This document shows, piece after piece, positions 10,701 through 18,840 of a stretch of 64,000 nucleotides of DNA. Position 1 is the stretch's first letter. Each line of letters begins with the position of its first letter. A program made the position numbers and the translations under genes. The notes beneath the pieces are model-generated. The model had not been told where the DNA came from. It saw only the letters and a program-made list of their open reading frames with translations, and ran no database searches. Source of the DNA: Rhynchopus euleeides (Eukaryota; Euglenozoa; Diplonemea; Diplonemida; Diplonemidae); NCBI GenBank assembly GCA_963210315.1, contig OY723247.1, positions 1,612,001 through 1,676,000 on the forward strand. The letters run 5' to 3'.

Positions 10701-11602
10701 CGTGCGCCTGGCATGTCTACACCGACGGGTCAGTCTCCAACTCCACATCGCGGCAGCAACAGGGCGGCGCGGGCGCAGCGGTGTACAGCATGCCGGAGGG
10801 CCGCCTCAAGAAAAAGCTCGCCTGGCCGGCAGGACTCCGTTGCATCAGCTACCAGGCAGAGCTGGTGGCCATCAGAGAATCCCTCGCCCACCTATGCACC
10901 GTGGTAACCCAAGGCGAAACGGTCGCCATCCTCACCGACTCGCAGAGCGCACTGAATGCACTGCTGAGCGGCCCCCAGCGAGCGAGGGGGTCCACCGAAT
11001 GGGACATCTGGCAGAGGCTGCGCAAGCTCGCCCAAACATACGATGTCACCACCCACCTCCGCTACATCCCGTCGCATGTTGGGGTGGTAGGGAACGAACT
11101 TGCTGACAAGCAGGCGCAGATCGGTGCGTTCAAGCCCCAGATGGAGCCGATCAGCCTCGCGTCGGCCCGTGTCACCCTCCGCCGACACATATACAGCGGG
11201 ACCACGTTGCCCCGCACAGACAGCGTGTACGCGTATCGGTCAGGAATCGGGGAGACGCGACTGCAGCGCCCTGACCTCCGCATGGAGGGCCTTACCCGCT
11301 TAGGGGAAACCACCATCCGCCGCCTCCGGGCCGACCACCACCGCCTGGTGTACGACCACGACGTCCCGGGCAGCGCACAACCACCGTGCAAACCCTGCCT
11401 GAAGCTTGCGCCGGACAGCCCCCCGCCTGGGGTCTCGCTGAAGCACCTATTCTTCGGCTGTCCCGCGACAGCGTCAGCCCGACACCACCTCACAGCCACA
11501 AGCGTGCACAACCTGCTGCTGCACAACTGCAAGGGGGCCCTACGCTACCTGGCTGAGGCAGGGGTGACGGAGCACAGCGAGAAGGACTACCTGATCTCGT
11601 GA
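7637..11602 (+). CDS. LINE ORF2: 2A motif, APE endonuclease, reverse transcriptase, RNase H
   Basis: The open frame from the ORF1 stop gives up to 1,321 aa; cleavage at the 2A site (7732/7733) would give 1,289 aa. Order of parts: 2A-type motif (7712-7735); APE-like endonuclease starting LTWNCNGL at 7754, with HLQE, AGDFNIH, SPDIVF and SDHF motifs; reverse transcriptase with SYRPIALTS, YFDLEKAFDKV, GVPQGTVLSPLLFN and the catalytic FADD at 9812-9823; RNase H with YTDGS (about 10717), the YQAELVAI Glu, LTDSQSAL and PSHVGVVGNELAD. A C-terminal Cys/His cluster (CKPC...H...C) is a likely zinc knuckle. Together these would nick target DNA and carry out target-primed reverse transcription. There is no upstream ATG in frame after the ORF1 stop; the start at 7637 is formal. 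All catalytic motifs are intact. Confidence 0.9.
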   Translation, partial: RGSPPSPNRPRHIFETKRDLLLRAGDIEQNPGPAQHLKCLTWNCNGLTEAKKAELQHHLATQRYDVVHLQELRAAQGGDPKFPGYSTFLRRRTQKRCKGTLTSGGGIATLVREDLHATLIATAPDASVTETLTVRVTGPESAVTFTNVYRPSGVGTSNDPRHDDFSTSLLPHTPESVIAGDFNIHNRAWDKHARCDNKGTDLYHWSLLNGMSLCNDPDHPTRMRRDSKSSPDIVFAHYELGEVTWNTLDQWQSDHFAIQYTVPFERTPAAATHPAAKARQLWNWAAADWPAFTEELERLSRKVTKWCDPKESFHKWLGLVRTVAAKHIPTKRSSRPRKRWFTSKVKRAVRARNEESRRHAQTTHLSQDDYDKLDKLTTDATNAVLEAKRTTWETRCQAASTSSDLGATFRLVRELDGRKLQQAAFPLVDGGVPVTDPKAKADLLCSHYAKISEGNDQQSQSVPTPQHANGQTPPELSAAEDDFSKEELSAALSELQERKSPGPDDLNNELLMHLGPQARQGLLHVLNLSWNSGILPDAWTRAVIVPILKPGKPATAASSYRPIALTSTACKVLEKMVKRRMEQLMLDDAYPQVEGHCPNQAGFQRLRSTTDQLAYITQTATDALSSGKAAVTLYFDLEKAFDKVSKLAVINSVRRKGFPPKFTRWLHNYLSNRRAAAQVHGVRSDYYDFNNGVPQGTVLSPLLFNCVMDDVSRAITASPDVHPAVFADDIAVLVVGDTYTDALSTAQGVISALAAEVPLHGLQLSPSKCCYTLMGTTPEALGEHKRMELPDGTPLQHDSTAKYLGVYIDACYTMSDHVDHVVTTCMRRLSILRMLAGTDWGSSGDTLRQAYLTYVYPILMYAASVYTPGLTARNLKRLQDVHRTAALIITGCMKNTSTAKLLWESHLRDLDLDFKVAVCTDHERFRRVPHSPGYRAQLNTGNTGGSWLHQARSLVKSSKVDGRTPLLAPLHAAHPIPPWEWNLVLPRVHILATLPGLTAPKAATPKDTLRDLAEQTIQALPTCAWHVYTDGSVSNSTSRQQQGGAGAAVYSMPEGRLKKKLAWPAGLRCISYQAELVAIRESLAHLCTVVTQGETVAILTDSQSALNALLSGPQRARGSTEWDIWQRLRKLAQTYDVTTHLRYIPSHVGVVGNELADKQAQIGAFKPQMEPISLASARVTLRRHIYSGTTLPRTDSVYAYRSGIGETRLQRPDLRMEGLTRLGETTIRRLRADHHRLVYDHDVPGSAQPPCKPCLKLAPDSPPPGVSLKHLFFGCPATASARHHLTATSVHNLLLHNCKGALRYLAEAGVTEHSEKDYLIS
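7712..7735 (+). other. 2A-type ribosome-skipping motif (DIEQNPGP)
   Basis: Codons 7712-7735 read D-I-E-Q-N-P-G-P, preceded by LLLRAG. This fits the DxExNPGP consensus of 2A peptides, at which ribosomes skip the Gly-Pro bond. Related motifs are known at the N-termini of trypanosome L1Tc/ingi proteins and some other LINEs. It lies 25 codons after the ORF1 stop and 6 codons before the endonuclease, so skipping would free an intact ORF2 protein starting with Pro. Confidence 0.88.
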
Positions 11603-11975
11603 AACCTGCAAAAATCAACAGCGGTCAAGGGCTTCGGCCTGACACCCCAGCACCCCCCCCCCCCCCACCCCCAGACCCACGTCACTTTCCACGGGCCGCC
11701 AGGCGCGTCAGCGTCGGCGACCGCCCGCCCCCAGTCTGAGAGGCAGCAGCCACGACTCGGCAGGAGGCGGGCACAACAAAAAAAGGGAGAGTCGTCACTG
11801 TGCATATCAGCACGGTCCCGCCCTCTGAGCCAGACTAACCCGCCCATAAAGGAAAAGAGGAAGAGGCGACGTAAGGCAATGCCTCCGTGCGGCAAGGAGA
11901 ACACGAAACAGCGTCCCCCCTCACCGGGGGACGCGACGAGCACGGCCAAAAATCGTTCAAAATCGTTCAATAATT

Positions 11976-12324
11976 GAAGGCAAATGACAAGGAACCTGCT
12001 GGCGATCTGAGCGCCACTCGGATCGAGAACGTTTTCCTTCTCGAGGATAAGCTCGTCTCCCTCCTCCGGGAGATGCACCGGAGTGGCTGGCGCAGTTCAT
12101 GTCGTGCCAGCCAGCATTGGGGTACGTGAAAAAGGTACGGTGGCACGCCAACGACGATAAACACACCTTGCCGATCTTAAAAACTGTGAAGGGGGCGGAA
12201 CACTATCGAAGTGGCTCAATCATGACTACATTGATGCAATGGTGACATATGACGTCAAGCCGCAGTGCCTGCAGAAAGGAGTGCCCGCCGGCTGTTTTTC
12301 TCGGGCCATTCAGGTACCGCATCT
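11976..12324. other. Non-coding flank between LINE and right TIR
   Basis: No gene is recognised. It is probably part of the enclosing TIR element. Short open frames on both strands show no family resemblance. Confidence 0.4.
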
Positions 12325-12506
12325 GGTACCACATCTGTGCCAACTGAAAAAAATCGCGTTTCTGGGCCTCTCTGGGCCACACAGGTCACCAAAACCCCCC
12401 AGAAACACGTTTCTGGACTGGTTTGGGTCGGTTTGTAGCATCGATTTCATGTTTAGGGGTGCTCCCTGAAAAGTGGGGTTTACTCCCGTTTTTTGGGTTG
12501 AATTAG

Positions 12507-14598
12507 CCCCCCCTAGGCATACTTGTACCCCCATATGGGGAAGGCCAAAAATATGGGGAAAATATGGGGGGAATATGGGGGGTTTTTCACGTCCTGTTCC
12601 CCCATATTTCCCCCATATGGGGGATATATGGGGGAAAACCCAGGGGTTCCTCAGGTGGAAGCAGTCAGCAAACAGTTCTCTTCGTTCTGCTTTTCACAGG
12701 GTGTGAAGTCGGCCACTGACAGGGGACGTCTAGCACCTTGCAGAGCCATCTCACCTCGTCGCTTTCTGCAGAGAGGAAACGCCCGGCTGAAGTGCTCGAG
12801 TCAGACCACAAAGGGTGCTGTGAGAGTGACGACCGCCACTTTCTTCAAATCTGAGTAGCGGTCATCAGAGCATGCTGTCCAGTAGTCCTGTCTTTGCTGG
12901 CAGAACAGTTGCGTCCTGCAGCCAGTCCTTGTACTGGCCTTCACAGGTCTCATTCCACCCGGCAGATGCAGCTTGAACATGTCAAGCTGCCTGGTGACGA
13001 GCGTCGACTCCGACTTTTCGGCGCTCGGAGCGGTCAAAAGCGGCGGAAGCGCCTGACACCCCAGAATGCACTGCTTGTGAATTCCCTTGTCTAATTAAGG
13101 ATCCCAGGGGGCAGTTCGCAATCGCAAACACACCAGAGGAGGAGGACAGCGAGTTGAGTGTGAGAGTGACGTGCCGGACAGGACTTAAAAACACAAGAGT
13201 GTGTGTTGTGAGGAGCTGTTAACCCTGAACGCACTATGTGTGTCTGTTCGTATGTGTCCACCACCGCCGCTGTCACTGCGGTGCCTCGCCAAACCGGGAA
13301 GCGTTCGCTCTCCGCTGCCGCTGTATCGGCGCAGGAGAGGAACAGGAGGTCGGTGCGACCCACCTGGGGGATCTTCCAGGGGGGGCCAGACCTGGCCACA
13401 CCTGAACGAGCGCGCACCTCCCCAGGATCGGACTCCTGGAGGATCCCCAACAAGGCATGAGGCCGGTTTCGACGCGCACTTCGTGTGTGTCTGTGCATGA
13501 GTGGTTTGATGTTCTCCCGTTGCAGCACGAATACCCCCATATCCCCCCATATGGGCCCCATATTTCCCCCATATTCCCCCATATTTTACCGGGTTTTCCC
13601 CATATTTTCAGCCTTTTTCCCCATATGGGGGCGGGGTTTTGAGACCCCCCATATTTCCCCCATAATTAGGGGGTTCCCCATATGGGGGGACAAGTATGCC
13701 TAGGGCAGTGATTAAAAATTCGTGTTATTCGAATACGAATATTATTCGAATAATTTCTCGAAAAATTTTCGCCACGAATAATTCGCGAATTATTCGTGGG
13801 GTTTTACTGGGGTTTCTCTACTAGGAATAGGGACCTACTGCCCACACTCGGGTCGTGGGCGCAGCCCACGACCCCAGTGTGCCCTGAGGGGACGTGCAAT
13901 CACTACATTGTGATGATGCGACGCCGAGAATCATCATCTGCAGTGCCTGGAGGAGTACGCTGCACCGTGCATTGAAGACAACAAGCGCTAAGGGGAGTGG
14001 GCACCGTCGCGCTGGTGGGACCATTATGGTGCCAGGCGGCCGCTGTTGCACTACGGGGCTGTACCTGATGGGGAAATCGTCATCCGCGATCCCTACCGAA
14101 CTTGCGTGGAGGGAGCGGAGCCACCTGGGTCACTCAAAGGTGGAAGCACTACCCCGGTGCCCGAACCTGGGATACATTGTGCGTGCTTTATGCTGTTCCT
14201 GTTGTGCAGTTGGTGACTGGCAGGATAGCAACTGCCTCCTTCAAGATCCCTGTGGCGGAGACCTCCACGCGTGAGTGAGGTGCTGCCGATGCAAAGGGAT
14301 CACCACACCTGTGTGCCGTACGGTCAGACATACGTGTGATGATTCATGAGGAAAGCAAAGCCTGAGGCGCTCTGCGGCGCTTTCCCTCGGTTTGCACTGG
14401 AATACACGTGGTCTGACGCCTCTGCCCCTACACAAACCCACAGAAACTTCACGAATAATGACCGAATAACACATGGCCATTTATTCGCGAATAATGCCAT
14501 TATTCGTATTCGAATACGAATATTATTCGAATATGTAACTCTGAAAATCGGAGATCACGAATTATTCGCGAATAGTATCTTCACTGCCCTAGGGGGGG
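12507..14598. mobile_element. TIR element with CCCCATATGGGG subterminal repeats
   Basis: The left end (12507-12542) reads CCCCCCCTAGGCATACTTGT and then CCCCATATGGGG. The reverse complement is at 13674-13705, ending ACAAGTATGCCTAGGG, and the G-run resumes at 14592 after an inserted element. Both ends (about 12528-12640 and 13530-13690) are packed with the palindrome CCCCATATGGGG and half-sites such as CCCCCATATTTC, probable transposase-binding sites. The ~900 bp interior shows no convincing gene. Without the nested insertion it is about 1.2 kb. Its left C-run is shared with the right end of the neighbouring 4.6-12.5 kb element. Confidence 0.7.
13706..14586. mobile_element. hAT-like MITE, 881 bp, nested
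   Basis: It begins CAGTGATTAAAAATTCGTG and ends with the reverse complement of CAGTGAAGATACTATTCGCG. It is flanked by an 8-bp near-duplication (GCCTAGGG 13698-13705, CCCTAGGG 14587-14594; 7 of 8 identical). A CAGTG end and an 8-bp duplication with central TA are typical of hAT elements. Subterminal regions at both ends carry ATTCGAATA/ATTCGCGAAT palindromes. The interior has a strong hairpin (GGTCGTGGGC/GCCCACGACC around 13851-13873, loop GCA). No transposase is encoded. It sits inside the terminal repeat of the 12507-14598 element, so it is the younger of the two. Confidence 0.7.
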
Positions 14599-17500
14599 GG
14601 GGTCAAGCTGGTTTACATTTGGGGGGGTGCAGTCCCTCCAAGAATATGCAGAGCCGCAGACCACGGCAGTGCTCGGCGCAATTCGGCATTCGGAACGCGC
14701 TGTTCACACAAACAAGTGGAACTCCAAGTCTTTATACATCCCCCCACTTCTGGCTCAAGTTATCAACACCCCCCAGGACCCCCTCCACACCCTCGCGGCC
14801 TCTTGTTGAGGAATTTCCCTGACGTGAGGTGCAGTAGTGTGCCACGCTTTGGCCCCCCTACCCCCCTCCCATCACCCGTTCAAATCCATAGAGATCTCGT
14901 TCCTCCAGTTATCATTTTGTATTATTTTTTGTGTTCAACGCCTGCCCGAGTTTAGCTTTCCGTTTTTTTTGGATATCTTTTGAAGAGAGTTCAAACATCC
15001 CCTCCTCCCCCCCACCGTCACCAAGGCCCTCTCGAGACCAGTGGATGTTTGCATCAGAATTAAGCTTCGCAGCGCTTCCTGCGATCGCCATATTCATGAA
15101 ATACAACACTACTGAACTATGCCGTGCCTTCCTCCAGATCCTCGCTTGATGATGGATTTGCCCGATAGTGCAAAGTCTGCCTGGTGTGATGGTGCATGCC
15201 AATCACGGCGAACTTGAATGAAGGCTGTGGAGGAGCATGCACCAAGCGCCGTGCGGCAGCCATCGTGCCATCAGTAAGGAACGTGATGGGGCAGTGGTTG
15301 AATGGAATCATCGTTTGCGGGGCGTCTTCGCGATGATGCCCGAAGACGGTGCGTTTTTTTTCGAGTTTGGCGCACAACGCCTTATCCCTTTTTTAGTGCA
15401 TTTCCTCCAATTACTAGGTGAAAAGCAGCCGTAATTTTGCCGGGAAAATATGCCAACAGCGAAGGCCTCCTGTGTGTATTCTGCCTCTCTTGATGGCGCC
15501 TTCCCCGTCTCTTCCACAGCCTGGATCTGAGAGGGTTTCGGCTTGTTTAGACCTGACTCCGTGTTGCTCCTTTTACAGTGTATTGGTCCCAGGTATTTGT
15601 ATGTGAGTGTACTGCAGTGGACATTGCATTAAGACGAGGTGATCGGTGTCTTCTGTACTGCGACAAAAGATTCACGCGCGGAAGCGACACATGCAGCATG
15701 CGATGGCAGTTCAGTAGATGGAGAGGTGAGCTAACCCACATGGAGGGTTTCTTGGAAAACCGACGAAATGGCCATCGTTTGACTCTTCTTTCAGAACCAC
15801 CACTACCGCTACCACCTGTGTGCCACACCGTATTACATCTCCTCCGATTCCACAGACAAAGCCAAAGTTCTATTCTCGGAAGCAACAAGCGTGACATCAC
15901 GAGGAGGCTATTGTTCTGTGCGCTCACCGCACCTACGCTCCTGGGAGGTGCTGCAGGGTGGGGTGGGGGGCCATAATGATTCATGACAACCTCGCCCCTG
16001 AACAACTAATACAACAAACGTCCTCTACCCCTCTATCTCTTCTATCTCTGCAGTGAAGTCGAAAGTGCGAATGGCCTCAAAGGGTTGGGCTTGGCGCCAG
16101 GCATATCTGGCGACTGTGTTGTAACATACTCATGCCATCCCCACGATGAACGTGAACGTATCTTTTTTTGTTAGTTCGGCGTAGCCAACTGGGGAAACTT
16201 TCTGTGCCTTTAGCTGGATCGTGCGTCCCCACTCACGCCACTTCATCAGACCGGGGAGTGGTGTACACAAAGAGTGGGGTCTGCGTTCCAACAAAATTGC
16301 AGATTGCCCGCAGCCCCGCGGTGGGTACTGTGGGCGTGAAGTGCGTTCTACAAACCTTTTTTTTTGCGGTTCACATTTTTTTTCCCATTCCCGCAATCAA
16401 GAAAATGGTTCAAAAAGGTACGTGCTGTTCCAGCGACGGGGGGGTGCAGGTCCAGAAGCGAACCCCTGATGATCGAGTTTTTTTTTTGCCCTGGGGATTC
16501 TTGCAGGCCCTGTCAGACACGACCCCCCATCTCTATATCTCTCTCGTTTCTGAATGGAATCTGCGAGTAATTATTTCACGTCGCCTGTGCGAACCAAAGA
16601 ACACCTCTGTGCATTCTATTCGGCTGCAAGGGCGAACTAGAATGCACCGCCCACCTATGAATGTCGATCGAGGATTCACTCTGGGAACCTCGGTCGATCC
16701 TGATCGGGTGAGAGGTCGGGTGCCAACGAAAAAACCCTCTATCATCGGCTATCAAACCCACAGATTCCTCTGGGAGAACAAACAGAGCGGACGGGCAGGG
16801 GGTGATCACCGGTCACCCCACTACAAGTCTCGCCAGGCTGAACTTCGGTGATGATTGGATCGCCGAGAGGGGTGTGTGCCAAGTGGCAGGGGTTGCCCTG
16901 TTTACCCGACCCTGCCCCAAGCTATCCGAAAAATGATTTTTGTTTTCAAAGGCCGTCTATAATTGCTTTGTAGGGGCGAGCTTGTGTCCTGCTTGCCCTA
17001 CCTCTGAACTTGAAGAGCTGGCTGTGGAAATTCAGCCAGAAAGTATACAGCGAATCTTGCAACCCTGATGTGTCCTGGTTTGCTGCTCCAACAAATCAGC
17101 CAAATGGCACGAACGAAGGAGCGCATGTACGAAATGGGTGCGAGTGCAGCCTCAGCTGAAAGAGCTCGTGTCTATCGAAGGCTGCTTCTGTCCGGCAAAT
17201 CTCATCTTCGCTTCGGGGGGGGGGGGATGCAAATAATAGAAGGAGAGATTGCACGGCCCACCCGGAGTGGTCATCACGAATTGAAGAACCCGCGAAACAA
17301 TATGAGAATCATTGTCTGTGAACACATCACACCCGAAACCTGTGCGGCCCAGGCAACCGGCACCTGAGCACTGTGTGCAGAGGGACTCGGTGCGTTCGGG
17401 AATAAGAAAATTACACGTGTGCACTTGGCCATCTTTTGGAGGTCAGGAAGTAATCCTGCCTGATCGGGTCTTATTCGTGTGTGTGCTGCCGGACATCACA

Positions 17501-18063
17501 TCAAATGTGCCGAGTGTTCGTACATTTTGTACTGCACTGTGGACATCTATGGCATGCGGAGCGTTTCACAGTGCGTGGCCTGTATTGATGGCAGCCCATC
17601 GAATCTGACCTGGAAAGCTGCGTGCGCAGAATGTCACTGGTCGGCTGTTGGCAAGATGAGTTGCTGGAACAGGCACGGAGTTGAATAGGCAGGGGTGGAG
17701 TGGGGCTTCGCTCTGTGCCAAGCTGTGCCAGCTGTGCCTCCTATTCTGTGAGGCATTCACTGTTCTGCACTTCTGAGCGAAGGCCCCAGCCGCGGTAATT
17801 AACCAAAAGAGCTCTGGTGTGAAAAGGGGGGGGGGGGGAGGGGGGGACGAGGGAGCAAAGTGACGGCGGGGGTTGTCACAGTCGGGCCGGCAAGGCGGTG
17901 TGTCGAACATAGATCAACTGAAGCAACGACGACACCCACCCCCATCTCCCTCTTCTCCATCTTGGACAGGACGTCTTTAGTCCTCTACGGGCTGTTGCCT
18001 GGTTGCGCATTCATGGGAGGTGAGTGTTGCACAGCACGTGCCCCTCGTTGGGTTGTATGTGCC
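14599..18063. other. Intergenic, no gene recognised
   Basis: About 3.5 kb without a credible coding region. Open frames are short, overlap on both strands and lack protein-like composition. G-runs occur at about 17217-17227 and 17827-17850. The only structured feature I can name is the foldback repeat at 17702-17787. Confidence 0.5.
17702..17787 (-). repeat. Short foldback repeat, copy 2
   Basis: 86 bp. The termini GGGGCTTCGCTCTGTGCC and GAGCGAAGGCCCC are inverted. Read on the minus strand it matches the 3916 and 38971 copies, sharing TGCAGAACAGTGA and TGCCTCACA. Confidence 0.55.
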
Positions 18064-18220
18064 GAGCAGACGAGTACACCACCACCACATGATGATCCAC
18101 ATACACAGCAAATATTCTGTCACCTCCGAACTGAGTTGGCGCCCTGTGCGCTGGCATGCGTAACCACTGTGTATCCAAAATACAGTCTGACTGGTTGTCT
18201 CTTCAGATTCGAGTCCAGTC
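18064..18220 (+). repeat. Dispersed repeat, module B (copy 1)
   Basis: It starts GAGCAGACGAGTACACC and runs through CATACACAGCAAATATTCTG and TTGGCGCCCTGTGCGCTGG to AAAATACAGTCTGAC, then a tail ending GATTCGAGTCCAG. The same module is at 18594-18717, 25781-25881 and 30508-30638. It is non-coding. Confidence 0.75.
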
Positions 18221-18288
18221 TTGACACCGTCTGCCAGGCGTGTGTTTGTGTTGAGGTGGTGCGGATTCCCACCCTTCAGAAGCTCAAC

Positions 18289-18369
18289 AACACGGAGCAT
18301 ATCCTATGCCTTAGACGCACGGTCCTACACAATGGCTTGTGCGTCACATGGAGTGCGAGACGTTGGAGA
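18289..18369 (+). repeat. Dispersed repeat, module A (copy 1)
   Basis: About 80 bp containing ATCCTATGCCTTAGACGCAC and GTGCGTCACATGGAGTGCGA. GACGCAC and GTGCGTC form a 7-bp stem around an 18-nt loop. Near-identical copies are at 25658, 26067 and 30379. The following 18370-18593 is unique sequence, so module A is here separated from its B partner. Confidence 0.75.
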
Positions 18370-18593
18370 GCCACTGCTCTGGTACGTCATGCTGCGAGAG
18401 ACAGAATCACATAGCAGTTCAGGAAGGGCACACAGACAGCACACTCCTGTCGGTCGGAAATGATGAACAATTACATCATGAACAATCCAACTCCGAACGA
18501 CGTTGAGCGACAACCCCTATTTCAGGAAGAGCCGTCTGATCGCAGCACCTTCCTGCCCTGTGTCTTGCGTCCGCAGTGTGTGTGTCTATGTGG

Positions 18594-18717
18594 AGCAGAT
18601 AAGTACACCACCACATGATGACCCACATACACAGCAAATATTCTGTCACCTCCGAACTGAGTTGGCGCCCTGTGCGCTGGCATGCGTAACTACTGTGTAT
18701 CCAAAATACAGTCTGAT
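18594..18717 (+). repeat. Dispersed repeat, module B (copy 2)
   Basis: It repeats the module at 18064, including the GAGCAGA-AGTACACCACC lead-in, and lacks the GATTCGAGTCC tail. It ends ~120 bases before the ankyrin/kinase/PARP start codon. Confidence 0.75.
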
Positions 18718-18840
18718 TTGACTTCCACATACGTTTCGATGTTCACGTCAGATGCTACCATGCACCACTATCCTCCCACTGCAGGCACAGCACCCCCACG
18801 GGGAACGCTCGCATCACCCATCAGCATTGCTGACCACAAC

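Larger units (their letters stand above)
5140..11975 (+). mobile_element. Non-LTR retrotransposon (LINE), ingi/I-like, apparently intact
   Basis: The element comprises a structured 5' region, ORF1 (5870-7636), ORF2 (7637-11602, in frame after one stop) and a ~370-bp 3' region. ORF2 has APE endonuclease, reverse transcriptase and RNase H, the order seen in the I group, which includes trypanosome ingi/L1Tc. The 5' region has a direct repeat of about 52 bp (5426-5477 and 5542-5593) and a 10-bp perfect hairpin (GTCCCAGTGC/GCACTGGGAC, about 5313-5342). The 3' part ends near a doubled AAAATCGTTC (about 11948-11970) followed by AATAATTG. Neither ORF is frameshifted, so the insertion is probably young. 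Outer limits are estimates because no target-site duplication was found. Confidence 0.85.
4599..12513. mobile_element. Degraded TIR element enclosing a LINE
   Basis: About 200 bp at each end are imperfect inverted repeats. The left end (4599-4784) begins GGGGGCTAAAACCGGGAGTA and contains the 19-mer TTGGCACAGATGTGGTACC at 4766-4784. The exact reverse complement of that 19-mer is at 12325-12343, and the right end carries GGGTTTACTCCCG and TTAGCCCCCCC. The ends match in patches (terminal GGCTAA, GGGAGTAAACCC, CAGAAAC), as in an old DNA transposon. The LINE appears to have inserted into it. No transposase is recognisable in the flanks (4785-5140 and 11975-12324), so it may be non-autonomous. The exact termini lie in G/C runs and are uncertain. 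Confidence 0.55.

Noticed and set aside
18195-18220. B-box-like GATTCGAGTCC in module B tails, possible tRNA or SINE promoter
   Set aside because: The flanks do not form a T-arm and no A box or cloverleaf could be drawn; kept only as a remark in the repeat finding.
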